In this document: in pieces, positions 18,608 to 27,089 of the stretch | Numbering within the stretch: the first letter of the stretch is position 1 | How the letters are laid out: each line of letters opens with the position of its first letter | From: Enterococcus sp. 4G2_DIV0659 | Lineage (GTDB): Bacteria; Bacillota; Bacilli; Lactobacillales; Enterococcaceae | NCBI RefSeq assembly: GCF_002140715.2 | Contig: NZ_NGLE02000001.1 | Location: 3,128,001-3,192,000 of the forward strand | Reading direction: 5' to 3' | DNA: 64,000 nucleotides | Program-made: the position numbers and the translations under genes | The notes under the pieces: generated by a model | The model's database searches: none | Seen by the model: the letters and a program-made list of their open reading frames with translations, nothing else | Told to the model about the DNA's origin: nothing

Positions 18608-18997
18608 GTGATAAAACATCTGACAAAAATGACGATCCAAGGAAAGAAAATACGCACAAATAATCAAAAAATAGAAGAAATCATTCATCTGTGGCATTTG
18701 GTTCCGCAGATGGAGCTTAATGGAGATATTTATGCGGTTTATTCAAACTATGAAAGTAACTTCTTAGGAGATTATGATTTATTAATTGGCAATGAAGAGG
18801 CAAATGACAATAGTTATTCTGTAATTAACGCAGGGAATTATATACAAATTCCAGTGGAAAAAGCAACGCCAGAAGGTGTCGGTGAAGCATGGCAAGAAAT
18901 CTGGATGAATAAAGAGCTTGAAGAAAAAAGAACCTATCAAAGTGATTTTGAACATTATCGAAAAGATGGAAAGATTGTTATTTATTTGTCTGTTTAG
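18608..18997 (+). CDS. GyrI-like / AraC effector-binding domain protein, 129 aa
   Basis: A stand-alone effector-binding domain (SHV fold) as found in GyrI, YdeE and the C-termini of AraC-type regulators. Seen: GDIYAVYSNYESNFLGDYDLLIG followed by YIQIPVEKATPEGVGEAWQEIW and YQSDFEHYR, the usual family order with a conserved terminal acidic/aromatic pocket. Such proteins bind hydrophobic ligands and may buffer drugs. GTG at 18608 is preferred because AAGGAG is about nine bases upstream; an in-frame GTG at 18599 directly abuts that site. Confidence 0.75.
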   Translation: MIKHLTKMTIQGKKIRTNNQKIEEIIHLWHLVPQMELNGDIYAVYSNYESNFLGDYDLLIGNEEANDNSYSVINAGNYIQIPVEKATPEGVGEAWQEIWMNKELEEKRTYQSDFEHYRKDGKIVIYLSV

Positions 18998-19040
18998 AAA
19001 GATCGAGTTGAAAAATCTTCAGATTATTACGATAAGAGAT

Positions 19041-19080
19041 AGAGCAAAATTGAGTTTTCATTTTGTCTCGCTCTTTTTTT
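19041..19080 (+). terminator. Probable terminator before the arg operon
   Basis: AGAGC (19041-19045) with GCTCT near 19069-19073 and AAAAT with ATTTT inside, followed by a run of eight T residues. The stem has an internal bulge. Confidence 0.55.
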
Positions 19081-19099
19081 GTTGCTAAAAAACTTTGGA

Positions 19100-19115
19100 A
19101 TGAATAATTATTTAG
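19100..19115 (+). promoter_or_regulatory. ARG box (ArgR/AhrC operator)
   Basis: ATGAATAATTATTTAG closely matches the arginine-repressor consensus (imperfect palindrome TGAATAATTATTCA). It lies 30 bp upstream of the -35 of the arginine operon, so arginine-dependent repression is expected. Confidence 0.75.
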
Positions 19116-19144
19116 TTATATGAGTATAAATTAATAAAAAACCA

Positions 19145-19173
19145 TTGACTTATCTAAGTGGAACACATATAAT
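19145..19173 (+). promoter_or_regulatory. arg operon promoter
   Basis: TTGACT, a 17-bp spacer and a perfect TATAAT, 52 bp before the argC ATG. Confidence 0.85.
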
Positions 19174-19224
19174 GTGAACAATAACTACGAACAAGAATAA
19201 AGAAAAAGGCAAGAGGTGAACGGG

Positions 19225-20255
19225 ATGAAAGTTTCTATTATTGGTGTTACAGGCTATAGCGGGCTAGAGCTATTACGATATCTTAGACATCACCCCAAGG
19301 TAGAAGTGGTTTCTATCCATAGTCACTCTGTGAATAAAAAATCACTAAAAGAAGTTGCGATACATGTACAGCAGTTGATTTCGTTGTCTTTGGAAGAAAT
19401 AGATCCAAAGAAAATTATGGAAAAAGTGATCTTGTTTTTTTAGCAACACCTTCTGGTATATCTAAAGAATTAGCCGAGCCATTTATTGAGGAAAATTTTC
19501 CGATTATTGATTTATCTGGGGATTTTCGTTTGAAACAACGAGCTGAGTATGCAAAATGGTACGGGGATACTGCCCCACCTGCTGACATTTTAGAAAAATT
19601 TGATTACGGATTAGCCGAAGATCGTCAAAATCCTAAGGCAAAGTGGATCGCTAATCCAGGGTGTTATGCGACTGCAACAGAATTATCTTTGGCGCCACTA
19701 TTAAAGCAAAAGAAAATCATTGTAGATTCTGTAATTGTTGACGCGAAATCAGGTGTTTCTGGAGCGGGTAAGGGATTGTCCCGAAGTACTCACTTTTCTG
19801 AAGCCCACGACAATATGATGCTATATAAAATGAATCAACACCAACATATACCAGAAATTATGCAACAATTAAGAACATGGGAACCAAAGATAAAAGCTAT
19901 TCAATTTTCAACCTCTTTGATTCCTGTTACTAGAGGCATTTTTATTACATCATATGTTAAAATGCAACAGCCTATTTCTGACGAGGAATTGGTTCAAATG
20001 TACAAAATACACTATGAGACGAGTCCCTTTATTCGGATTCAAGAAGTTGGTCAGTATCCCGCACTTAAGCAAGTAGTCGGGTCGAATTACTGTGATATTG
20101 GGCTTGCCTACAACCCAGAAACGAACATAAGTACAATTGTGACAGTGATTGATAATTTGGGTAAAGGTGCAGCAGGACAGGCTATCCAAAATTTAAATAT
20201 TTTTGGTGGATTTGACGAACGAACCGGATTAGATCATCTACCAATTTATCCGTAA
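19225..20255 (+). pseudogene. argC: N-acetyl-gamma-glutamyl-phosphate reductase, frameshifted
   Basis: Third step of ornithine synthesis. The first part reads MKVSIIGVTGYSGLELL, then after KIMEK the frame runs into VILFF and stops at 19443. One frame over, DLVFLATPSGISKEL continues without break to 20255 with the catalytic ANPGCYATATEL and NQHQHIPEI. Adding one base to the five-A tract at 19421-19425 restores KSDLVFLATP and a protein of about 343 aa, the family length; adding one T to the seven-T run at 19435 also restores the frame but fits the family less well. All other parts look functional, so the lesion is recent, a slippage site, or a sequencing error. Confidence 0.9.
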
Positions 20256-20310
20256 AAATGATTGATGAAAAACATTCGCTATTGAATCAATAGCAGAGGG
20301 AGCGGCATAG

Positions 20311-21063
20311 ATGAAGAATGTAATTGTGATAAAAATGGGCGGCATAGCCAGTGATAATTTAACAAAATCATTTTTTAAACAAATCCATGAATGGCAAAAA
20401 CAGGGAAAAAAAGTTGTTATTATCCATGGAGGCGGACACTATATCTCTAAGATGATGATGCGTTTGGATGTACCAGTACTGATCCAAGACGGATTACGCG
20501 TAACAACAGAAGAAACATTGAACATTGCAAAAATGGTTTTGATTGGACAAGTTCAACCAATGATCACTACTCGTTTTCAACAAGAAAGACTTTCAGTTGT
20601 GGGATTAAATGCATCTTGCAGCCAGATTATCACAGGTGAATTCCTAAATGAAAAAGGATTAGGGGCTGTTGGAGAGGTGAAACAAATTGATGCTGAATTG
20701 TTGGAGCAATTACTGCAAGCTAAATACATTCCGATTATTGCCCCATTAGGTTTGACTGAATCTGGAGAATGGCTGAATATCAATGCAGATCATGTTGCTT
20801 GTAAAGTTGCAGAAGCACTACATGCTGAAAAACTCTATTTACTGACAGATGTTCCAGGGGTGAAGAAGGACAATCAATGGCTAACACAACTTTCTACATT
20901 TGAGATTTCAAAATTAAAACAAGCAAAAATCATATCAGGTGGCATGCTACCAAAAGTGGAAAGTGCCGTATCAGCAATCAAAGCTGGCGTCAAAGAAGTC
21001 CACATCACAAACAAAATCCAGCATACAGGTACGATGATTACATCAAAGGGGGTTCTGGTATGA
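20311..21063 (+). CDS. argB: Acetylglutamate kinase, 250 aa
   Basis: Second step of arginine synthesis: ATP-dependent phosphorylation of N-acetylglutamate. Amino-acid-kinase fold with KMGG (phosphate binding), VVIIHGGG (about 34-41), QDGLRVTTEETL, NINADHVA and SGGMLPKVESAVSAI. Length is typical of the short bacterial class. ATG follows AGAGGGAG; its 3' end overlaps argD by 4 bp. No argJ is present between argC and argB, unlike the common argCJBD order. Confidence 0.93.
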   Translation: MKNVIVIKMGGIASDNLTKSFFKQIHEWQKQGKKVVIIHGGGHYISKMMMRLDVPVLIQDGLRVTTEETLNIAKMVLIGQVQPMITTRFQQERLSVVGLNASCSQIITGEFLNEKGLGAVGEVKQIDAELLEQLLQAKYIPIIAPLGLTESGEWLNINADHVACKVAEALHAEKLYLLTDVPGVKKDNQWLTQLSTFEISKLKQAKIISGGMLPKVESAVSAIKAGVKEVHITNKIQHTGTMITSKGVLV

Positions 21064-22214
21064 GTTACTTGTTTCCAAATTACAAGCGTAAAAATATAGA
21101 ATTGATATCCGGAACAAAAAATAGATTAGTTGATGAAAATGGGCAGACCTATCTTGATTTTACAAGTGGAATCGGTGTGATGAATTTAGGCTATAATGAT
21201 GCTGAGCTCAATCACATTTTAGCAGAACAGGCGAATCTTTTATGGCATACACCAAACTTATATGAAAATCACTTACAAGAAAAAGTTGCCCAAAAATTAG
21301 CGAATGGGAATGACTATGTTAGTTATTTCTGCAATAGTGGTGCAGAAGCCAATGAAGCTGCAATAAAACTTGCACGCAAGGTGACTGGAAGAAGCAAAAT
21401 GATCACCTTTACGAATTCTTTTCATGGTCGAACCTATGGAGCGATGAGCGCCACGGGGCAAACGAGCATTCATGAAGGGTTTCAGCCATTAGTTCCAGAT
21501 TTTGTGCATGTGCCTTTTAATCAAATTCAGCCACTCAGACAAGCAATAGATACTGATACTGCTGCAGTTATGTTAGAATTAATCCAAGGTGAAGGAGGCG
21601 TGATTCCAGCAGACTCATCTTGGATTCAATCAGTAGCAGCACTTTGTCAGGAAGTTGGCGCTTTATTGATTGTCGATGAAATTCAAACGGGAATTGGACG
21701 AACTGGAACATTTTACGCATACGAACAGTACCAAATTCAGCCGGATATATTTACTTTAGCTAAAGGATTGGGCAATGGCATTCCAGTCGGTGCTATGTTG
21801 GGGAAAAAGGAATTTGCAAGTGCTTTTAGTGCCGGAAGTCATGGTTCAACATTTGGTGGAAATAAATTAGCTATGCGGGTTGCAGATCAGGTGGTTACTC
21901 GAATCAATCAGCCAGAGTTTTTAAACAATGTTCAACAGCTAAGTGAGCAACTTGTTTCAGGTTTGAAAAAAATAACTAAAAAAAGTTCACTTATTCGAGA
22001 GATTCGAGGAAAAGGATTGATGATCGGAATAGAAGTTGTCAATCAAGAGAGCTTGGAGTGGGTAATGGAATTATTAGAGGCTAATGGTTTGCTTGCTTTA
22101 AAGGCAGGTCAAACGGTTTTACGATTATTGCCGCCTTTAACACTCTCAAAGGAAGAACTCAATCAAGCGTTAATCATTTTTGAACAAGTCTTCAACCAAG
22201 GAGGAAAGCCATGA
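21060..22214 (+). CDS. argD: Acetylornithine aminotransferase, 384 aa
   Basis: PLP-dependent class III aminotransferase converting N-acetylglutamate semialdehyde to N-acetylornithine. Seen: DFTSGIGVMNLG, CNSGAEANEAAIKLARK (PLP phosphate), LIVDEIQTGIGRTG (Asp to the pyridine nitrogen) and LAKGLGNGIPVGAM with the Schiff-base Lys. Overlaps argB by 4 bp (ATGA) and argF by 4 bp, so translation is coupled. Confidence 0.94.
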   Translation: MSYLFPNYKRKNIELISGTKNRLVDENGQTYLDFTSGIGVMNLGYNDAELNHILAEQANLLWHTPNLYENHLQEKVAQKLANGNDYVSYFCNSGAEANEAAIKLARKVTGRSKMITFTNSFHGRTYGAMSATGQTSIHEGFQPLVPDFVHVPFNQIQPLRQAIDTDTAAVMLELIQGEGGVIPADSSWIQSVAALCQEVGALLIVDEIQTGIGRTGTFYAYEQYQIQPDIFTLAKGLGNGIPVGAMLGKKEFASAFSAGSHGSTFGGNKLAMRVADQVVTRINQPEFLNNVQQLSEQLVSGLKKITKKSSLIREIRGKGLMIGIEVVNQESLEWVMELLEANGLLALKAGQTVLRLLPPLTLSKEELNQALIIFEQVFNQGGKP

Positions 22215-23143
22215 TTAATTCAATGTATGGTAAAAGTATTTTGAACTTAACAGAACTAACAAAAGAAGAGCTTTTAACTATAATCGAACTAGCAATCGCC
22301 GTTAAAGCAAAACCAGAAGATTATAAAGGGATATTATCAGGAAAGATATTAGCCATGATTTTTGAAAAAAGTAGTACACGAACCCGCATGTCTTTTGAAG
22401 CAGGGATGATTCAACTTGGCGGGCAAGCGATTGTATTGGATGCCCAAAATACTCAAATGGGACGTGGAGAACCTATTAAAGATACAGCAAAAGTGATGTC
22501 TAGTTATGTGGATGGTATTATGATTCGAACTTATTCAGATCAGATGGTGGCTGAATTAGCTAAAGAAGCATCGGTTCCTGTTATAAATGGTTTAACAGAT
22601 GACCATCATCCTTGTCAGATTCTTGCTGATTTTCAAACTATCTATGAAGTAAAAGGTCAATTAGACGGGGTGAAACTTGCTTACGTTGGAGATGGAAATA
22701 ATATGGCGCACTCTTTTTTGATTGGTGGAAGCTTGCTTGGGATGGATATTGCAGTTGCATCTCCAAAAGTATATGAACCTAAACCTGAATTTATCGAGAT
22801 TGCCAAAGAAAATGCAAAGAAGAGTGGAAGTAAAATAGATATTTTAAATGATCCTGCTGAAGCTGTAAAAGAAGCAGATGTTTTGGTTACGGATGTTTGG
22901 GCGAGTATGGGAGATGAAGCTGAACAACAGGAACGAGAAAAAGTCTTTTCCTCTTTTCAGGTTAATAATCAACTAGCTGTTCAAGCAAAAAAAGACTATC
23001 TATTTTTACATTGTTTACCTGCTCATAGAGGAGAAGAAGTCACTGAAGATATTATCGACGGAGCACATTCAGCTATTTATCAAGAAGCAGCTAATCGTCT
23101 GCATGCTCAAAAAGCATTGCTGATTAAACTATTGACAGAGTAA
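22211..23143 (+). CDS. argF: Ornithine carbamoyltransferase, anabolic context, 310 aa
   Basis: Makes citrulline from ornithine and carbamoyl phosphate. The carbamoyl-phosphate motif EKSSTRTRMSFE (about 49-60), DDHHPCQILADFQTI and HCLPAHRGEEV with the catalytic Cys are present. AAGGAGG precedes the ATG, which overlaps argD by 4 bp; a second in-frame ATG four codons later is an alternative. Its position inside an ArgR-box operon argues for the biosynthetic rather than the deiminase-pathway enzyme. Confidence 0.93.
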   Translation: MINSMYGKSILNLTELTKEELLTIIELAIAVKAKPEDYKGILSGKILAMIFEKSSTRTRMSFEAGMIQLGGQAIVLDAQNTQMGRGEPIKDTAKVMSSYVDGIMIRTYSDQMVAELAKEASVPVINGLTDDHHPCQILADFQTIYEVKGQLDGVKLAYVGDGNNMAHSFLIGGSLLGMDIAVASPKVYEPKPEFIEIAKENAKKSGSKIDILNDPAEAVKEADVLVTDVWASMGDEAEQQEREKVFSSFQVNNQLAVQAKKDYLFLHCLPAHRGEEVTEDIIDGAHSAIYQEAANRLHAQKALLIKLLTE

Positions 23144-23154
23144 TAATAGAAAAA

Positions 23155-23207
23155 AAGATGAAAGTGTTTTATTCAGAAAAAAATCTGAGTAACCCAACTT
23201 TCGTCTT
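23155..23207. terminator. Bidirectional terminator between argF and the methyltransferase
   Basis: AAGATGAAAGT (23155-23165) pairs with ACTTTCGTCTT (23197-23207) with one mismatch, plus CAGA/TCTG inside. A-run on the left and T-run on the right serve the two convergent genes. Confidence 0.7.
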
Positions 23208-23210
23208 ATT

Positions 23211-23834
23211 TTACTTGTTCTTTTTAAATGCATACATTATCCATTGTTTCGAGGAATTTTGAGTGATTGGTATGAAGCCTTGGGTTGACATATACGCTTT
23301 AAAATGTTCCGGATGCTTGAATTCGGGTAAAAAATAATCGATTTTTGATGTTTCACAGGCAAATAGCACAATACCTTGTTGTTTTAAGACGTTGTAGATT
23401 TCATTTATTGCTTGATCAAAATCGTCCCAATGAAAATGTGTTTGAAAAGCTGTGATAAGGTCGAATGTTTCCGATGGGTAAGGAAGTTCGTGAACATCAA
23501 TTGTTTCAAACTGAACAGGTTCGTTGATCCATCGCTTTTTTGCTTGAGTTATAGCATCTTTTGAGTGATCAATTCCTGTTACCGATAATGCGTGGGTTTG
23601 TTGTAAAAGATATACGCTCGACGCCCCGTTTCCAACGCCTATATCTAAAATATCTTGCCTCTCAGCTAAATGAATACTATTCAAAGACCATCTTACTAAA
23701 GGAAGATAAACGCTATTCCATAAGTACATCATCAAATATCCAATAAACCCTGATGGATTTTTCGATTGTTTCATTAGCACTTTAAATAAAAAGACTAATA
23801 ATACAATAACAAGAGCAGTAATAACGAGAAACAT
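23211..23834 (-). CDS. Membrane-anchored class I SAM methyltransferase, 207 aa
   Basis: The first 25 residues (MFLVITALVIVLLVFLFKVL) form a membrane anchor; a linker then leads to a class I methyltransferase fold with motif I ILDIGVGNGASS (about 72), motif II VTGIDHS and motif III ELPYPSETFDLITAF. AAAGGAG six bases before ATG 23834 fixes the start; the open frame extends 27 codons further without a ribosome site. Substrate unknown; UbiE/COQ5-like small-molecule enzymes have this motif set. Confidence 0.82.
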   Translation of the reverse strand: MFLVITALVIVLLVFLFKVLMKQSKNPSGFIGYLMMYLWNSVYLPLVRWSLNSIHLAERQDILDIGVGNGASSVYLLQQTHALSVTGIDHSKDAITQAKKRWINEPVQFETIDVHELPYPSETFDLITAFQTHFHWDDFDQAINEIYNVLKQQGIVLFACETSKIDYFLPEFKHPEHFKAYMSTQGFIPITQNSSKQWIMYAFKKNK

Positions 23835-24081
23835 AGAAAACTCCTTTAAAAATAATATTTTATTCTTAAAATTAGTATACAATAAAAAAACAGACCTTGA
23901 GGATTTTTTCAACAATTAAACAAATTTAATCTATGTTTATTCTTACTAAAAACGTTCAAATTTGCTTAATTTAAAATGAATTATTAAATTATAGAGGAAA
24001 TTGTTAAGTTTTGTTTGTAGTTTTGCTTGGTTTTTAGTAGAATGAAACTGTATGAATAGATTAAAAGTGAGGTGTAGATAA

Positions 24082-24351
24082 ATGGGTTTTACAGATGAAA
24101 CTGTACGTTTTGATTTTGATGACAGTCGCAAGAAGGAAGTAAGTGAGACTCTGGCTACTGTATACAAGGCTTTAGAGGAGAAAGGATATAATCCGATTAA
24201 TCAGATTGTGGGCTATTTGCTTTCTGGGGACCCGGCCTACATTCCTCGTTATCAAGACGCTCGAAATTTGATTCGTCGTCACGAACGGGATGAAATCATG
24301 GAAGAGCTTGTTAAATTTTACTTATCGAATCACGGAATTACTATTCGATGA
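24082..24351 (+). CDS. ireB: IreB family regulatory protein, 89 aa
   Basis: Short cytosolic protein (DUF965). In E. faecalis IreB is phosphorylated by the PASTA kinase IreK and negatively regulates cephalosporin resistance. The whole family sequence is here: [38 protein letters not shown] and [18 protein letters not shown] ribosome site; it overlaps ruvX by 4 bp, the conserved ireB-ruvX-DUF1292 cluster. Confidence 0.95.
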   Translation: MGFTDETVRFDFDDSRKKEVSETLATVYKALEEKGYNPINQIVGYLLSGDPAYIPRYQDARNLIRRHERDEIMEELVKFYLSNHGITIR

Positions 24352-24776
24352 GAGTAATGGGACTTGACGTTGGCTCAAAGACAGTCGGAATTGCTGTGAG
24401 TGATCCGTTTGGCTGGACAGCACAAGGTGTGGAAATTATTCGGATCAATGAAGAGCAAGAAGAGTTTGGTTATGAACGCTTGGCGGAGTTAGTTAAAGAA
24501 TACGAAGTCACACGTTTTGTTGTCGGCCTACCAAAGAATATGAATAATTCAATTGGTCCAAGAGCAGAAGCTTCCATGGTTTACGGAAAAAAAATAGAAG
24601 AGCTGTTCAATATTCCGGTCACGTATCAAGATGAACGTTTGACTACAGTTCAAGCAGAACGGATGCTTGTAGAACAAGCAAACGCATCAAGAGCCAAAAG
24701 AAAGAAAGTAATTGATAAAGTAGCTGCTGTCATGATTTTGCAAAATTATTTAGACGGCGCTGGCAATAAAATTTAA
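24348..24776 (+). CDS. ruvX: Putative pre-16S rRNA nuclease / Holliday junction resolvase RuvX (YqgF), 142 aa
   Basis: RNase H-like nuclease of the YqgF family, involved in 16S rRNA 5' maturation. The opening [23 protein letters not shown] carries the metal-binding Asp; [22 protein letters not shown] and [13 protein letters not shown] supply the other conserved acidic residues. The start ATG overlaps ireB; an ATG three codons later is an alternative. Length is normal. Confidence 0.94.
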   Translation: MRVMGLDVGSKTVGIAVSDPFGWTAQGVEIIRINEEQEEFGYERLAELVKEYEVTRFVVGLPKNMNNSIGPRAEASMVYGKKIEELFNIPVTYQDERLTTVQAERMLVEQANASRAKRKKVIDKVAAVMILQNYLDGAGNKI

Positions 24777-24818
24777 GCGACTTGTAAAAACAAGTGACAA
24801 TAAAAGGAGAGCAAGACA

Positions 24819-25121
24819 ATGGCAGAAGAGCACAATCATGATCATGAAGGACATGAACATATCACTTTAGTTGACGAACAAGGAAATGAAACGTTATACG
24901 AAATTTTATTAACAGTGGATGGACAAGAAGAATTCGGTAAAAACTACGTTCTTCTTTATCCAGCTGGTGTTCCAGAAGAAGAAGATGTGGAATTACAAGC
25001 CTATGCTTACATCGAAAATGATGAAGGTACAGAAGGCGAATTACAACAAATTGAAACAGATGCTGAATGGGATATGATTGAAGAAGTTTTCAATACATTC
25101 ATGGCGGAAGAAGAAGAATAG
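24819..25121 (+). CDS. DUF1292 (YrzB-like) acidic protein, 100 aa
   Basis: Very acidic small protein with a His-rich N-terminus ([10 protein letters not shown]) and the DUF1292 core [30 protein letters not shown] and [12 protein letters not shown]. Always found beside ireB and ruvX in Bacilli. Function unknown; the His-rich head could bind metal (inference). AAAGGAG ribosome site; its own terminator follows. Confidence 0.9.
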   Translation: MAEEHNHDHEGHEHITLVDEQGNETLYEILLTVDGQEEFGKNYVLLYPAGVPEEEDVELQAYAYIENDEGTEGELQQIETDAEWDMIEEVFNTFMAEEEE

Positions 25122-25134
25122 AGCTAAAAAGTGA

Positions 25135-25170
25135 GCTAAGCCCTTGATACATAAGGACTTAGCTTTTTCT
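25135..25170 (+). terminator. Terminator after the ireB-ruvX-DUF1292 unit
   Basis: AGCTAAG-CCTT pairs with AAGG-CTTAGCT (25135-25165), followed by TTTTT. Confidence 0.8.
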
Positions 25171-25344
25171 GTTAATTCAGTGAATGCTATTTTGAATGCC
25201 ATTCGTTAAAAATTTAAGTGTTTTACTAGTTTCTCAACTGTTTTTTTTTGATTATTGCAACATAAACACCTAGAAAAGGAATATCAAATTTATTTAGCTA
25301 AAGTGCTATAGACGGTTTACGAATACACACGGATGAATAACTAG

Positions 25345-25359
25345 TCTACAGCTTGTAGA
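25345..25359. promoter_or_regulatory. Inverted repeat TCTACA-N3-TGTAGA
   Basis: Perfect 6-bp arms, about 165 bp upstream of the endolysin gene. Reminiscent of, but not identical to, TACA-N2-TGTA copper-repressor boxes. A protein-binding site is possible. Confidence 0.3.
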
Positions 25360-25397
25360 TATTTAATTGATATTTGGATGTCCTGAACCTGTGAAGT

Positions 25398-25418
25398 CAC
25401 GCTTATGCAGTGTTTTTT
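25398..25418 (+). terminator. Short hairpin with T6 before the endolysin gene
   Basis: CACGC TTAT GC-A-GTG (25398-25412) then TTTTTT. Weak; it could end a short upstream transcript or act as an attenuator. Confidence 0.3.
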
Positions 25419-25481
25419 ATATTGGGAGATTTATGACTGGATAATGAAAGTTTTTATAGTCTTATGTACTTTATACTAACG

Positions 25482-25497
25482 TTGTAAGATCTTACAA
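25482..25497. promoter_or_regulatory. Perfect 16-bp palindrome in the endolysin leader
   Basis: TTGTAAGATCTTACAA is a perfect palindrome between a -10-like TATACT (25472-25477) and the AGGAGGT ribosome site at 25510. The position is right for a repressor operator. Confidence 0.5.
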
Positions 25498-25523
25498 AAA
25501 CAAATGTTAGGAGGTAATAACAA

Positions 25524-26648
25524 ATGGCAAAAACAATTGGAGAAGTAAGGAGCTTTCTTGACAGCCTCGTTGGTAAAGTAACTGTTGATAAATCTGATTC
25601 TGGGCTAAATGGACAGTGCGTGAGTTTAATTAAGAATTTACTTGAATTTGTTGGCGCACCAAATCCATATGCTGCACGAGGAAATGCAAAAGATATTCCA
25701 AACACGTATGTTTCTCAAGGAATTGCAAAAGTTGGCGCTGGCACCCTCAACATAGCTGTTAGCAGAAATGGTGGTGGCGGCTATGGGCACGTATGGGTAA
25801 AAATTGGTTCTGATAGCTGGCAAGCAAACTGGAATGGCTTTGCTGTTAAGAAGAATGTTGGGGAAGTCTCTATTACAGATATTTTAAATCTAGACCAATG
25901 GATTTCAACCAGTAATACACCAAGTCCTGGAGGGAAAGCAACTACTTTAGGCACTAAAGGTGAAGCATTAATCAAAAAATTTGAAGGATGTAGACTTACA
26001 GCTTATGACCTTGGTGATGGAATGATTACCATCGGATGGGGACATGCGGAACCAAAAGGGCAAACAAGTTTAGTTCCAGGGGTAACGACATGGTCTCAAG
26101 CTAAAGCAGACGAACAGTTCAAAAAAGATATGGTAGCCTACGTAAATGCAGTGAATAACTATTTTATTCGTTCTTTTAACCAAAATCAGTTCGATGCAAT
26201 GGCAAGTTTTACCTATAATTGCGGTACTGGAGTCTTTGCAAGAGATAATTGGGATAAGAATGCTTCCGATAGTTATATTACGGAATCAATAGCTAATTAT
26301 ATTAATAAGGGAACACAATTTGAAGAGGGCTTAAGAAGACGTCGTCAAGAGGAAATTAATCTATTTAACACACCAGTAAGTGGTGACGAGGATAATAAGC
26401 TAAATACAGAGGAGGAAGAAGAAATGATAAAATTAACAGTTATAGACGGTATCTATAAGGGAACTAAAGGTTTTCTTTACAATGGACGATTTATTGTCGG
26501 TGGAAATACAGGTGATTATAATATCATTTACAACAAATTAAAATTGATGGAATCAATAGGGAAGATTAAACCAATTTATGAAGATATTAATAGTACGGAA
26601 TATGAAAAGCTTATTAATGTTTTTCCATCCTATAGGAATTCAAAATAA
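25524..26648 (+). CDS. Two-domain endolysin (CHAP plus GH24 lysozyme), 374 aa
   Basis: Peptidoglycan hydrolase of phage-lysin architecture without signal peptide. Residues about 1-130: CHAP amidase/endopeptidase with catalytic Cys32 (NGQCVSLIKN) and His near 88 (GYGHVWVKIG). Residues about 147-290: GH24 lysozyme with catalytic Glu in KKFEGCRLTAYD, then ITIGWGHAEP and FTYNCGTG. After an acidic linker (NTEEEEE) comes a 74-residue C-terminal domain I do not recognise (GFLYNGRFIVGGNTGDYNI), probably wall-binding. AGGAGGT ribosome site. No holin, terminase or other phage gene is nearby, so it is a solitary lysin; release without holin or signal peptide is unexplained. Confidence 0.88.
   Translation: MAKTIGEVRSFLDSLVGKVTVDKSDSGLNGQCVSLIKNLLEFVGAPNPYAARGNAKDIPNTYVSQGIAKVGAGTLNIAVSRNGGGGYGHVWVKIGSDSWQANWNGFAVKKNVGEVSITDILNLDQWISTSNTPSPGGKATTLGTKGEALIKKFEGCRLTAYDLGDGMITIGWGHAEPKGQTSLVPGVTTWSQAKADEQFKKDMVAYVNAVNNYFIRSFNQNQFDAMASFTYNCGTGVFARDNWDKNASDSYITESIANYINKGTQFEEGLRRRRQEEINLFNTPVSGDEDNKLNTEEEEEMIKLTVIDGIYKGTKGFLYNGRFIVGGNTGDYNIIYNKLKLMESIGKIKPIYEDINSTEYEKLINVFPSYRNSK
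26424..26648 (+). CDS. Predicted internal translation product: C-terminal domain of the endolysin, 74 aa
   Basis: AGAGGAGGAAG (26408-26418) ends about six bases before an in-frame ATG at codon 301, a ribosome site as good as the gene's own. Initiation there would give a free copy of the C-terminal domain starting MIKLTVIDGIYKG. Internal starts that make cell-wall-binding subunits, which then assemble with the full-length chain, are established for some endolysins, including Lys170 from an enterococcal phage. The Glu run before the ATG could by chance create the purine-rich site, so this is inference. Confidence 0.5.
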   Translation: MIKLTVIDGIYKGTKGFLYNGRFIVGGNTGDYNIIYNKLKLMESIGKIKPIYEDINSTEYEKLINVFPSYRNSK

Positions 26649-27089
26649 TTGGTTTTACTTATTTCAGGGATAAGTTGTTATCTTTTATAGTTGGATGACA
26701 ATTTTGGTTAGATGTACGGATTGTATTTGATAATATATGAAATCTAGGTATAGATTAGTTTTGCTGGAGGTATCGATTTGTTCAATAACAAAGTGTGGGG
26801 CATAGATAAAGAGTAAATCTTGAGTAATTGGGAGTTTCCCTCCTTCTTTTTGATTTAATTATCCTATTGGATGTGGTCTAAGGTGTTTAGATTATTTCTA
26901 GTCATTTTGAAATGTTACCTGTCTGATAGAGAAGTGATGAAAATTTATGTTTTATAGTAAATACTATATTGATTTATTCTTACTCTTGGTATGATTGAAT
27001 AAAGAGGAGTGGCTCAATGATGGGAACAGTGTATAGTAATTTGGTTAAGAAAAAATTTGAAAATAAAGTTTAGAAAAAATAATAATGAT
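26649..27089. other. AT-rich gap between endolysin and acetolactate decarboxylase remnant
   Basis: About 440 bp with no intact gene. GAGGAG before an ATG at 27017 opens only an 18-codon frame (MMGTVYSNLVKKKF). It may be the remains of a deleted neighbour; in E. faecalis the decarboxylase gene is preceded by acetolactate synthase, but I cannot recognise synthase sequence here. Confidence 0.35.

Noticed and set aside
27017..27073. 18-codon ORF with GAGGAG site
   Set aside because: Too short and in a decayed region; kept only as a note in the gap entry.
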